Of a stretch of 64,000 nucleotides of DNA, positions 52,803-61,247 are shown in pieces. Made by a program: the position numbers and the translations under genes. The DNA is from Natronoarchaeum rubrum (GTDB lineage: Archaea > Halobacteriota > Halobacteria > Halobacteriales > Natronoarchaeaceae). The notes beneath the pieces are model-generated. The model was given only the letters and a program-made list of their open reading frames with translations. It had not been told where the DNA came from and made no database searches. Within the stretch, counting starts at the first letter, position 1. Every line of letters starts with the position of its first letter. The stretch covers positions 558,001 through 622,000 of the forward strand of contig NZ_JANHDP010000001.1 in assembly GCF_024494695.1 (NCBI RefSeq), read 5' to 3'.

Positions 52803-53336
52803 TTACCGACGCAGCTCCGACACGTCGGCGTAGTCGACGCCGGCGCGCCGGGCAGTTACGGCGTCGCGCTCCGAATCACCGACGAACAGCGCGCCGTCCG
52901 GGGCGACGCCGATGCGATCGATCGCCGCCAGCAGCGGCTCCGGATCGGGTTTGTGCGTCGCGACGGTGTCCCGCCCGACCACCGCGGCGACGTGGTCGTC
53001 GAGATCGTGAGTCTTCAGGGCGATCCGGCAGGCCGTCTCGCAGTTGAGCGAGCAGACGGCGACCGGTTCGACCGTCGCGAGATCGTCGCCCGACGGGAGG
53101 CGCGTCGACGTTCGGGCGCCGTCCCGCTCGTGGTCCGCGATGGTCGCCTCGACCCGATCGCGGATGCCGTGTTCTTCGGCGTCTTCCAGCATCGCCCACA
53201 GGCCGCGCCCGTCGGCGCCGACGCCCGCGTCGTCGTACACCGCAGCAACGTCGCTCGCGACGGCCGCCCAGTCGACGTCGAGGTCGACGATCGTCCCGTC
53301 GAGGTCGAAGACGACGCCGTCGTAGGAGTCGATCAT
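52803..53336 (-). CDS. HAD-family hydrolase (phosphatase-like)
   Basis: 177 residues. Motif I is VVFDLDGTIVDL with the nucleophile and acid Asp at residues 10-14, motif II lies near AVCSLNCETA, and motif IV is ALFVGDSERDAVTARRAGVDYADV. Small alpha-helical cap (VDWAAVASDVAAVYDD). It likely dephosphorylates a small metabolite such as phosphoglycolate or a sugar phosphate; the substrate is not set by the sequence. It is convergent with the glycosylase paralogue and lies downstream of the HalOD1 gene. Confidence 0.88.
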   Translation of the reverse strand: MIDSYDGVVFDLDGTIVDLDVDWAAVASDVAAVYDDAGVGADGRGLWAMLEDAEEHGIRDRVEATIADHERDGARTSTRLPSGDDLATVEPVAVCSLNCETACRIALKTHDLDDHVAAVVGRDTVATHKPDPEPLLAAIDRIGVAPDGALFVGDSERDAVTARRAGVDYADVSELRR

Positions 53337-53394
53337 ACCGGCCGTTGTGGCGACCGGACGAAGAGTACTTCGGTGAGTCCGACGACGATGCCGC

Positions 53395-53673
53395 TCAATT
53401 GCTGGCTTCGAGCGCTTCGAGACTGGTGAGATGAACCCGCCCGCTGGCGGTCACTTCGACGCGGTAGCCCGATGTCCGAAATTCGACGCGGCCCTGTCGA
53501 CGATCCCCGCCGGCCGTCCCGTCGAACAGCGCGTCGAGCGCGTCCGGGTCGATGACCTGATAGAGGGGCTCGAGTTCGAGCGGATCGACGCCCTTCGCGT
53601 CCGCCAGCGCCTCGACGACGGCCTCGCTCGGCGACTGTGCGGCCGAGTCGTCTCGTTGGGGAGTGGGAGTCAT
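53395..53673 (-). CDS. HalOD1 output-domain protein
   Basis: 92 residues. SPSEAVVEALADAKGVDPLELEPLYQVIDPDALDALF followed by VEFRTSGYRVEVTASGRVHL is the HalOD1 domain, an output module of haloarchaeal signalling, here as a stand-alone protein. Function is unknown. No kinase or receiver lies next to it. The following 168 nt (53674-53841) are AT-rich and contain no gene I can support. Confidence 0.85.
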   Translation of the reverse strand: MTPTPQRDDSAAQSPSEAVVEALADAKGVDPLELEPLYQVIDPDALDALFDGTAGGDRRQGRVEFRTSGYRVEVTASGRVHLTSLEALEASN

Positions 53674-53841
53674 TGTTCACCCTCTCGGTGCGCAACGATA
53701 AAAGATTGACGAGAGATTTCACCAGCCTTTATTGATGATTTCGGATATTTCTAAGGAACCAATGTAATCGGGAGGGAACTCTAATTTGACAAAATCCGGG
53801 CCCGATCACGAGCAGTCCGACGCCGACATCCGGGATCGGAC

Positions 53842-54534
53842 TCAGATGATGTACCAGCGCGCAAGCAGCGCCGTGATCGCATCGAAGGCCCTGAACCCCA
53901 GTCCGTAGCCGAGGAACGCCGGAACGGCGCCGACGAGTACGCTCCTGCCGAGAGAGATCCGGTGGACCTCGGAGAGCCCGATCGTCAGCAGCGCGGCGGC
54001 GTACAGCCCCGCCAGCGCGCGCACCTCCACGATCGGGACGCCCGTCAGCGCGCACGGGGCGGCGGCGTACGCGAGCACCTGTACCGTCTCGCTGATGCCG
54101 GCGCGGTCCGGTGCCAGCGGAATCAACAGCACGGTCTGGAGCGCGGCGAGAACGTGCAACGCCGCGGGCGTCACGAACAGCACCGCCGCGAGGATCCGCA
54201 CGACATCGAACAGCGGCGAGCCAGCGTTCGACGCGCCGGGGACGAACGCGACGCGAGTGGTTTCGGCGACGAGCACGACGCCCATCGCGAACAGCAGGCC
54301 GGGCGCCTGGTCGCGGGGGACGACGCGCTCCCGAAAGAACCGCCGGGGCGAGACGAGCACGCGGAGCCACGACCGTACCAGCTCGGTCGTGAGGTGGTCC
54401 TCGGCGCCGACGCGGTCGGCGACGCCGGTCACGGCGACCGCCTCCGCGCTGCAGTGGGGCGACCCGTTCGGCTCGTCGGCGTTCGCTCGCTCATCGCCTC
54501 TACCGTGGGCGCCCTGCCGATAAAGCGTTGCCAT
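53842..54534 (-). CDS. YIP1-family membrane protein
   Basis: 230 residues. About 45 polar N-terminal residues are followed by WLRVLVSPRRFFRERVV and five or six membrane helices between residues 75 and 225, the YIP1 pattern. The role in archaea is unknown. The start could be shortened (for example to a start nearer residue 45) without losing the domain. It is followed at a distance by the HalOD1 gene and preceded by the flavodoxin-like reductase, all on the minus strand. Confidence 0.82.
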   Translation of the reverse strand: MATLYRQGAHGRGDERANADEPNGSPHCSAEAVAVTGVADRVGAEDHLTTELVRSWLRVLVSPRRFFRERVVPRDQAPGLLFAMGVVLVAETTRVAFVPGASNAGSPLFDVVRILAAVLFVTPAALHVLAALQTVLLIPLAPDRAGISETVQVLAYAAAPCALTGVPIVEVRALAGLYAAALLTIGLSEVHRISLGRSVLVGAVPAFLGYGLGFRAFDAITALLARWYII

Positions 54535-54608
54535 CCGCGGGCACGACGGCGGTCGTCAACTCGGCGCGACGCCGCAGTGGCCATCCATCCGGCGGACGCT
54601 GCGGGCGG

Positions 54609-55184
54609 TCAGGCGCCGATGTTCTCCTCGCTCTCGAAGGTTTCCGGGTCCGGCTCGATTCCGGCGTACTGGACGACGCGGCGCCCGAGCGTCGCGACGC
54701 GTTCTTCGAGTTCGTCGTCTACGAACTCGTCGTCCTCGATCGCCTGGTACGCCCGGGGGACCACCGCCTGGTACGGCAGCACCCAGGCGTCGAGCGCGCG
54801 ACAGACCGATCGGAGGTGATCGAGCGCCGTGACGGGAAATCGTCCGCCGGCGACGGCCAGCAGCCCCACCGTCTCGTTCTCGAACTCGTCGAACCCGCAG
54901 TAGTCCAGCGCGGTCTTGAGAACCGACGAGTACGAGCCGTGGTACATCGGCGTCCCGAGCAGGACGGCGTCGGCTTCGCGAACCCTGCGGGCCAGCTCCG
55001 GCGCGTCGCCGGCGTCCGGGGCATCGGCGTCGAACACCGGTAGCTCCAGCTCCCGGAGGTCGATCAGCTCCGTCGACGCACCAACCCGCTCCGCGGCGTC
55101 GAGCGCGACGGCGAGGGCGGTTCGCGTGTGACTCTCGTCTCTGAGGCTCCCGCAGATCGCGACGACGTGCGTATTCTCGGCCAT
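54609..55184 (-). CDS. NADPH-dependent FMN reductase (flavodoxin fold)
   Basis: 191 residues from ATG 55184. The FMN-binding loop is CGSLRDESHTRTAL near residue 12, followed by LPVFDADAPD, LLGTPMYHGSYSSVLKTALDY and LLAVAGGRF. These enzymes reduce FMN, quinones or azo compounds with NAD(P)H. The in-frame stretch up to 55259 has no family similarity. It is divergent from the Lrp-type regulator, which could control it. Confidence 0.9.
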   Translation of the reverse strand: MAENTHVVAICGSLRDESHTRTALAVALDAAERVGASTELIDLRELELPVFDADAPDAGDAPELARRVREADAVLLGTPMYHGSYSSVLKTALDYCGFDEFENETVGLLAVAGGRFPVTALDHLRSVCRALDAWVLPYQAVVPRAYQAIEDDEFVDDELEERVATLGRRVVQYAGIEPDPETFESEENIGA

Positions 55185-55330
55185 GGTCGGGCACACGCGG
55201 GCCGGGACCCAATAGATTGTGGAGCGATTCGATGCGGCCGAAACTCCCGGAGCCGTCACGACTGGGCGTCGTCGAGCGGCGACGCGCGGGCAGCGAAGTA
55301 CCTTAGACCCTGCGCGGTAAATCGTGACGT

Positions 55331-55795
55331 ATGTCCGACACGGAACTCGACGACGTCGACCGGGAGATCCTCCACGCGCTCCAGGAGGACGCCCGCGGGC
55401 TGTCGTCCGGCGAGATCGCCGAGCGGACCGAGGCGTCCTCCAGCACGGTGCGCAAGCGGATCCAGCGCCTGGAGTCCGAGGGCGTCCTCAAGGGGTACAG
55501 CGCCGACATCGACTACCAGGCGTCGGGCTACCCGCTCCGGATGCTCCTCTTTTGCACGGCGTCGATCACCGAGCGCGGCGATCTCATCGAGGACGTGCTG
55601 GACATCCCGGGCGTCGTCTCGGTTCAGGAGCTCGTGACGGGCGAGCAGAACCTGCTGGTGACCGCCGTGGGAGAGACCGACGACGACATCACGCCGGTCG
55701 CTCAGGAGCTGCTCGACATGGACTTGACCGTCGCCGACGAAGTGCTCGTCCGCAGCCACGAGACGACGCCGTTCGACGACTTCTCGTCGGAGTAA
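55331..55795 (+). CDS. Lrp/AsnC-family transcriptional regulator
   Basis: 154 residues. The N-terminal winged helix is LDDVDREILHALQEDARGLSSGEIAERTEASSSTVRKRIQRLE; the C-terminal RAM-like domain has PLRMLLFCTASITERGDLIEDVLDIPGVVSVQELVTGEQNLLV. Such proteins sense amino acids or metabolites and bind as multimers. TACCTTAGA at 55299-55307 is a TATA-like box for a leaderless mRNA. It diverges from the FMN reductase gene (146-nt gap). Confidence 0.9.
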   Translation: MSDTELDDVDREILHALQEDARGLSSGEIAERTEASSSTVRKRIQRLESEGVLKGYSADIDYQASGYPLRMLLFCTASITERGDLIEDVLDIPGVVSVQELVTGEQNLLVTAVGETDDDITPVAQELLDMDLTVADEVLVRSHETTPFDDFSSE

Positions 55796-55831
55796 GAGCG
55801 ACGCGCGAGCCGCAGGGGCTACCGATCGCCG

Positions 55832-57295
55832 TCAGCTGCCGATCGCCTTGACCCGCGGCCACACGAACCCGCGCCCGAGCAGCGTGGCGATCGCCAGTCC
55901 CGGCAGGACGCCGTAACAGACGAGCTCGGCCGCCAGCGGCATCGTCGCGACCGACCCGGCGGCGCCAGTCGCGATCGCGACGTTCGCGAGCAGGCCGACC
56001 GCCGGCGTCGCGACGCCGAGAACGTAGAGGTAGGAGGGGTCCCACCCGTAGTACTGTCGCGTCTTCCGGATGACCACGAGGAAGACGACGGGCATCAGCA
56101 CCGCTCCCGCGACGAACAGCCCGGCCGCCGCGCCGACCGCGTCGCCCGCGACGACGCCGCTGGCGTACTCCCAGCCGGTCGTGACGCCGTAGCGGTCGCC
56201 GACGAGCGCGCCACGCAGCGCCGCGGCGTCCGCGCCGGCCGCCCCGAGTTCGCCGCCGAGCGTCGTCAGCCCGTTGCGGTTGGCGTAGCCGTAGTAGCCG
56301 ACGCCCGCGACGTACAGCGCGATCGAGAGGAAGATCAGCGGCCAGCCGAGCGACGCCGTCTTGAACCAGTTCGCCACGGCGTTGTCGAACAGCAGCCCCG
56401 TGACGCCGCCGGCGGCGTCGCTCGACGCCGAACTCCCGCCGGAGGTCGTGCCGCCCGATGCCGTGCCGCCCGATGCCGTGCCGCCCGCTGCGGCGTTCGC
56501 GGCCGCGTCGGCGGCGCCGGCCTGTGCCGTGCCGCCGTCGCCGACCGTCGATCCGGCGGCGGACGCGTCGGTCGAACCCGCGTTCGAGGTCGATGCGGTC
56601 GAGGCTCCCGACGACCCCGACGTCGTCGATCGGGATGATCCGGACCTCGACGAGCGCGAGGAGGAACTCGATCCGCCCGCGGAGCCGCTTCCCGAACGCG
56701 AGGCGGAACTCGTCCGCGAACTGGTCGAGGAGTTCGGGGTCGACCCGGACGACGAACTCGACGACGACCGGGACGTCGATCCGGCGGAGCTCCGCGTACT
56801 GGCGCGACCGGAGCCGCTGGAACCGGGGCCGCTACTGGACGATCCCGAGCGACTCGTTCCGGCGTCGCTCCCTGTCGTCCCGGAACTGGTGCTCGTGGTC
56901 CGCGAGCTGCGACTCGTAGTGCTGTTGCTCGTCGTTTTCGAGCTACTCCCCGTCGTTCCGGAGCTGGCGGTGCTACTCGTGGCACTCGACGACGACGCGT
57001 CGGCGTCGGCGTCGTCTTCGTCCTCGTCCTCGGACGGCCAGCTATCGGGGTCGGGCATGCCGTCCATCCGCTTCGCGACGTACGTCGAGTGGCCGAGGCG
57101 GTCGTAGGACTGTCGCTCGGAGGAGCTTTTGAGGGTGTCGTAGGCCTTCTTGATCGCGGTGAACTGGGCGGTCGCACGGGGGTCGTCGTTCCGGTCGGGA
57201 TGGTACTCCTGGACCATCTCCCGGAACGCGTCGCGGATTTCCTCTTTCGAGGCATCCTCGTCGACGCCGAGCAGATCGTAGAAATCGTTCGTCAT
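55832..57295 (-). CDS. DnaJ-domain membrane protein with Ser/Thr/Gly linker
   Basis: 487 residues from ATG 57295. Residues 1-70 are a J domain (FYDLLGVDEDASKEEIRDAF, YHPDRNDD with the HPD motif, KKAYDTL). Residues 80-300 are low-complexity, rich in Ser, Thr, Gly and short acidic runs, with near-repeats such as GGTASGG; the remainder holds five membrane spans (about residues 310-485). It should recruit Hsp70 (DnaK) to the membrane. The linker may be disordered or a glycosylation target if outside. Its start is 56 nt after the dinB stop on the same strand. Confidence 0.85.
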   Translation of the reverse strand: MTNDFYDLLGVDEDASKEEIRDAFREMVQEYHPDRNDDPRATAQFTAIKKAYDTLKSSSERQSYDRLGHSTYVAKRMDGMPDPDSWPSEDEDEDDADADASSSSATSSTASSGTTGSSSKTTSNSTTSRSSRTTSTSSGTTGSDAGTSRSGSSSSGPGSSGSGRASTRSSAGSTSRSSSSSSSGSTPNSSTSSRTSSASRSGSGSAGGSSSSSRSSRSGSSRSTTSGSSGASTASTSNAGSTDASAAGSTVGDGGTAQAGAADAAANAAAGGTASGGTASGGTTSGGSSASSDAAGGVTGLLFDNAVANWFKTASLGWPLIFLSIALYVAGVGYYGYANRNGLTTLGGELGAAGADAAALRGALVGDRYGVTTGWEYASGVVAGDAVGAAAGLFVAGAVLMPVVFLVVIRKTRQYYGWDPSYLYVLGVATPAVGLLANVAIATGAAGSVATMPLAAELVCYGVLPGLAIATLLGRGFVWPRVKAIGS

Positions 57296-57350
57296 AGAGA
57301 CCCGTTTGTCGACGCAAAGGAAACGCAAGTATATAATTGCAAGGAAGAAG

Positions 57351-58730
57351 CTAAAAGTCCGCGAGCGACGCCTGCCCCGCCCCGTCGATCTCGGCGTCCT
57401 CGGGATCGGCGTCGGTCTCCCCGGGATCGGCGTCGGTCTCCCCGGGATCGGCGTCGGCATTCTCAGGGTCGGTGTTGGCAGCCGCGTCATCGGCGTCGTC
57501 CTGAGAACTGTCAGGCGCTCCGCCGGCGTTGCTCTCCGGCGTCGCGGCATCGTCGTCGCCGGAATCGGGCCCGTCCCAGCCCGTCAGCCGGGACTGCTCC
57601 CCGCCGGCGAACGAGAGGTTCGAGACCCTGACGCCGACTTTCCGCACCGGCTCCTCGGCGAACTCCGCGAACAGGTCCAGCGCGATCTCCTCGACGAGGT
57701 CGGCGTCCTCGACGGGTCCCGGAAGCGACCGTTCGCGCGTGTTGATGTCGTACGGCGGCGTCACGGCCTTGACGCCGATCGTACGGTACTGGGCGCCCTC
57801 GCGCTCGGCGCGGTCCGCCACCGCCTCGGCGAGCGCCCGGAGCTGGTCGCGCTTGCGGTCGGCCGCCTCGACGGCCTCGGCGAACGCCGACTCCCGCGAG
57901 AGGCTCTTGGGATCGCCCGTCGGCGTCACCTCGCGGTCGTCGGCGCCGCGAGCGCGATCGTACAGTTCGCGGCCGCGCTCGCCGAACCGGGACTCCAGCT
58001 CGTGGGGGTCGGCGTCGGCCAGATCGCCGGCCGTCTCGATGCCGAGTTCGCGGAGCGTCCGGGCGGTCACCGGCCCCACGCCGTGGACCTCCTCGACGTC
58101 GAGCGGCGCGAAGAAGTCCGCGACCTCGCCGGGCTCGACCACGACGAGCCCGTCGGGCTTGTCGCGGTCGCTGGCGACCTTCGCGGCGCTCAGGGTCGGC
58201 GCGACGCCGACGCTCGCGACGACGCCGACCTCCCGCTCGATGCGGTTCTTGACGTGGCGGGCGAACCCGTCGACGACGGTCCACGCCGTGCGGTCGGTGA
58301 CGTCGAGGTAGGCCTCGTCGATGCTGACTTCGCGGACCACGTCCGCGCAGTCGTGGAGGATCTCCTTGACCTCGCCGGCGATCTCCGAGTAATAGTCCAG
58401 ATCGACCGGGCGATAGTAGCCGGCCGGTTCGTCGGCGGCATCCTCGTCGTCCTCGGCGTCGACCTGCCGGGGCAGCCGCTCCAGCGCCGTCGATATCGCC
58501 TGTGCGCTCTCGACGCCGTACTCGCGGGCCTCGTAGCTGGCGGTCGCGACGGCGCCGATGTCGTCGTCCGGTTCGTACCCCATCCCGACGACGAGCGGCT
58601 CGCCCTCCAGTTCCGGCTCGCGCAGCCGCTCGCAGGCCGCGTAGAAACAGTCCATGTCGACGTGGAGGACGATCTGGTCGGGCGCGCCGGCGTCGACGCC
58701 CGGCAGCGTTCCGTCCCCCGCTCCCGTCAT
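57351..58730 (-). CDS. dinB: DNA polymerase IV (Y family)
   Basis: 459 residues. VLHVDMDCFYAACERL near residue 21 carries the first metal-binding Asp pair, and VREVSIDEAYLD carries the catalytic Asp-Glu. Helix-hairpin-helix and little-finger domains follow (VHGVGPVTARTLRELG). A 75-residue acidic repeat tail precedes the C-terminal QASLADF, a PCNA-interacting (PIP) box. It copies past lesions or acts in repair. A stretch after residue 85 (VDAEDDEDAADEPAG) is a lineage-specific insert in the palm domain. Confidence 0.94.
   Translation of the reverse strand: MTGAGDGTLPGVDAGAPDQIVLHVDMDCFYAACERLREPELEGEPLVVGMGYEPDDDIGAVATASYEAREYGVESAQAISTALERLPRQVDAEDDEDAADEPAGYYRPVDLDYYSEIAGEVKEILHDCADVVREVSIDEAYLDVTDRTAWTVVDGFARHVKNRIEREVGVVASVGVAPTLSAAKVASDRDKPDGLVVVEPGEVADFFAPLDVEEVHGVGPVTARTLRELGIETAGDLADADPHELESRFGERGRELYDRARGADDREVTPTGDPKSLSRESAFAEAVEAADRKRDQLRALAEAVADRAEREGAQYRTIGVKAVTPPYDINTRERSLPGPVEDADLVEEIALDLFAEFAEEPVRKVGVRVSNLSFAGGEQSRLTGWDGPDSGDDDAATPESNAGGAPDSSQDDADDAAANTDPENADADPGETDADPGETDADPEDAEIDGAGQASLADF
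57402..57457. repeat. 21-bp tandem repeat in the dinB tail
   Basis: The unit GGGATCGGCGTCGGTCTCCCC occurs at 57402-57422 and 57423-57443, with a third partial copy to 57457. In the gene it encodes repeats of GETDADP in the acidic linker before the PIP box. The length is a multiple of three, so copy-number change keeps the frame. Confidence 0.85.
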
Positions 58731-58901
58731 ATCGCCCTCTTTGCCCGCCGTATCGTTAAAGCTCTTGCTCCCGGCCGCTGATCGCTCGGGAGCGGGCGGC
58801 GACGGGCGACGACGGGCGGCGACGGTTGTACCGGGAATGTTACGGGGCGATAAGATCGTTCCGCCGAGAGTTTCTTATCGGTGGACTGAGATACGTGGGA
58901 C

Positions 58902-59681
58902 ATGAGCGTCGTAGACGTCGCCGACGTAACCAAGACGTACGGCAATTTTCGCGCCCTCGACGGCCTCTCGCTGGCAGTCGAGCGCGGCGAAACGTTCGGC
59001 CTACTCGGACCGAACGGCGCGGGCAAGACGACGACGATCCAGTTACTGACCGGTCAGGTGCGGCCCGACAGCGGGACGCTGTCGGTGCTGGGCACCGATC
59101 CGGCGACCGAGCCGATCGAAACCCGACGAAAGGTCGGCATCGTTCCCGAGAAGGAGTCGCCGCCGAGCTTCCAGAGCCCGCGCGAGTACTTCCAGTTCGT
59201 CGGTCGCGTGCGCGGCATCGACTCCGACGTGCTGGCCGAGCGCGTCGACGAGTGGGCCGAGCGCCTCTCTTTTGCGGACAAACTCGACGCCATGTCGACG
59301 GACCTCTCGCGCGGGCAACAACAGAAGGTGATGCTCTCGCAGGCGTTCCTCCACGACCCCGACCTGGTGTTCATCGACGAGCCGCTGGCCAACCTGGACC
59401 CGATCGTTCAGGCCCGCGTCAAGGAGTTCTTCGAGGAGTACCGATCGGCCGGCAACGCCCTGTTCCTCTCGACGCATCACATCGAGGTCGCCGAGGAGAT
59501 CTGCACGCGCGTCGGCGTCGTCGCGGACGGCCGGCTCGTCTCCGAGCGCAAGCCCGCCGAGATGGGGACTGAGGAGTCGCTGCTCGACGTGTTCGTCGAC
59601 GAGGTCGACCGGAACGACGACGACCGACGCGACGGGCGGGACGCCGACGAGCGCTCGTCGAAACCGACCGCACGATCATGA
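58902..59681 (+). CDS. ABC transporter ATP-binding protein
   Basis: 259 residues. Walker A GPNGAGKTTT near residue 36, Q-loop region, signature LSRGQQQKVM near residue 135, Walker B LVFIDEPLANLDP and H-loop STHHIEVAEE. A short variable tail (DDDRRDGRDADERSS) follows. It energises the permease encoded next; their genes overlap by four bases (ATGA). TTTCTTATC at 58871-58879 is a TATA-like box for leaderless initiation. Confidence 0.93.
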   Translation: MSVVDVADVTKTYGNFRALDGLSLAVERGETFGLLGPNGAGKTTTIQLLTGQVRPDSGTLSVLGTDPATEPIETRRKVGIVPEKESPPSFQSPREYFQFVGRVRGIDSDVLAERVDEWAERLSFADKLDAMSTDLSRGQQQKVMLSQAFLHDPDLVFIDEPLANLDPIVQARVKEFFEEYRSAGNALFLSTHHIEVAEEICTRVGVVADGRLVSERKPAEMGTEESLLDVFVDEVDRNDDDRRDGRDADERSSKPTARS

Positions 59682-61111
59682 GCCGTAAGCTCGACCGGAC
59701 GCTGTTCGCCGGGATGGTCCGCGAGGAGTGGCGGCTCCACGCCGAACTGTTCGGCGGGCGGCGCTTCGCCGCCTTTCCCCTGTTCGTCGCGCTGGTCGCC
59801 GGCGCGGCCGTCGTCGCGCTGACCGAAACCGGGACCTCGGTGGCGGCGGTCGTCGCCGGCCTCCACGCGCTGGTGTTCGCGTTCGGCCTCCACACCGGCT
59901 CGATCGGGCTGGTCGGCCGCGACGCCATGGACAACCTGCTCGGCGAGGTGAACCTGCTCGTGTTCTCGGCGCGGACGCTGCCCATCTCGCGCCGGCGTCT
60001 TCTCGTGCACTTCCTCGCGAAGGACGCGCTGTACTACTCGGCGCTGTTCATCCTGCCCGTCGCCCTGGCGTTCCTGCCCGCCGTCGGCGGTAGCGGCGGC
60101 GAGTTCGGCATCGCGCAGCTCCCACTCCTGTACCTCTCGCTGACGGCGACGTTCGTGCTCGGACTCGTCGTTACGCTCGCGTTACTGGGGCTGTCGTCGC
60201 GCGGCGTCGCGGGCTGGCTGGCGGCCGGCGCGCTGGCGGCGGCCGTCGGCGGCGCGCACGTCGCCGGCGTCGACTGGGTGAGCGCGACGCCGTACGCGCT
60301 GTTCGCGTCGCCCTCGCCGCTGGCGGTCGCCGGCACGATCGGTTCCGTCGGCGTCGCCGCGGCGATCGGCCTCGTCGCGTTCGACCCCTCGACGTCGACG
60401 CCGACGCGCTCGGTCGACCCGGCGTTCGAGCGCTGGCGCGCCCGGTTCGGCGACGAGACGGGGCTGACGACCAAGACGTTCTTGGACGTCGCGCGCTCGG
60501 AGGGCGGCCTCTGGAAGGTACCGTTTTCCGGCGGCGTGATCTTCGGCGTCTGCGTCGGGCTGGTCGAACTCGCCGGCCGGATCACCGGCGTCGAGGCCTC
60601 GACCGGCGCGACGTTCGGCGCCTTACTGGGGCTGTCGGCGTTCACGACGTACAACTGGGTCACCCAGTACGACGACGCCGAATCGTACCTGCAGTACCCG
60701 CTCTCGCTCGACGCGCTATTTGAAGCCAAGCGTCGCGTCGCCGCGTTCGTCGGGCTGCCGACCGCAGTCGCGTACTTCGCGATCGCCGCGGTCGCGTTCG
60801 ACGCCCGCCCGGTCGACGCCGTCGCGGGACTCGTCTTGCTCGTCGGCTTCCACCAGTACCTGCTGGGTGTGACGACGTATCTGGCCGGCTTCGATCCCGG
60901 AGAATTCCTGTTCGACACCGTGCTGTTCGCGGTGTTTACCGTCGCCGTCGCGGCGACGCTGGTCCCGCTGCTGATCGTCGGGCTGGTGCTGGCGCCGCTG
61001 TCGGGGACGGCGCTGGCGGCGCTTGCTGGTGCGGGCGTCCTGATGCTGGCGGTCGGCGAACTGGCGTACCGCCGGGCGGTCGATCGCTGGACCGACCGAC
61101 TGGGCGCTTGA
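59678..61111 (+). CDS. ABC transporter permease
   Basis: 477 residues with about twelve membrane helices spread over the length, and polar loops such as VDPAFERWRARFGDETGL. It is the transmembrane partner of the ATPase (start overlaps the ATPase stop). The lack of a substrate-binding protein suggests export; the cargo is unknown. The sequence DRTLFAGMVREEWRLHAELFGGRRF at the start is cytoplasmic. Strong Ala/Val/Leu bias makes the translation low in complexity but convincing as a membrane protein. Confidence 0.88.
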   Translation: MSRKLDRTLFAGMVREEWRLHAELFGGRRFAAFPLFVALVAGAAVVALTETGTSVAAVVAGLHALVFAFGLHTGSIGLVGRDAMDNLLGEVNLLVFSARTLPISRRRLLVHFLAKDALYYSALFILPVALAFLPAVGGSGGEFGIAQLPLLYLSLTATFVLGLVVTLALLGLSSRGVAGWLAAGALAAAVGGAHVAGVDWVSATPYALFASPSPLAVAGTIGSVGVAAAIGLVAFDPSTSTPTRSVDPAFERWRARFGDETGLTTKTFLDVARSEGGLWKVPFSGGVIFGVCVGLVELAGRITGVEASTGATFGALLGLSAFTTYNWVTQYDDAESYLQYPLSLDALFEAKRRVAAFVGLPTAVAYFAIAAVAFDARPVDAVAGLVLLVGFHQYLLGVTTYLAGFDPGEFLFDTVLFAVFTVAVAATLVPLLIVGLVLAPLSGTALAALAGAGVLMLAVGELAYRRAVDRWTDRLGA

Positions 61112-61216
61112 TCGACGGAGGCGCGACCGAATGACGCGGTCTCGTCTCGACGCCTGCTCGTGATGGCGGTGGTTCTCGGGTGACGGAATACAAATGCCCG
61201 TCTTTTGCGCACGAAG

Positions 61217-61223
61217 TTTTAAC
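61217..61223 (+). promoter_or_regulatory. TATA-like box of the GNAT-DUF5816 gene
   Basis: TTTTAAC is centred about 28 nt before ATG 61248 and decides this start over the in-frame start at 61194, giving a leaderless transcript. Confidence 0.5.
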
Positions 61224-61247
61224 TCCAGTTGTGTGCTATCTGATGGC

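Noticed and set aside
53735..53800. Possible box C/D sRNA (TGATGA near 53735)
   Set aside because: No CTGA box at the right distance and no second C/D pair seen.
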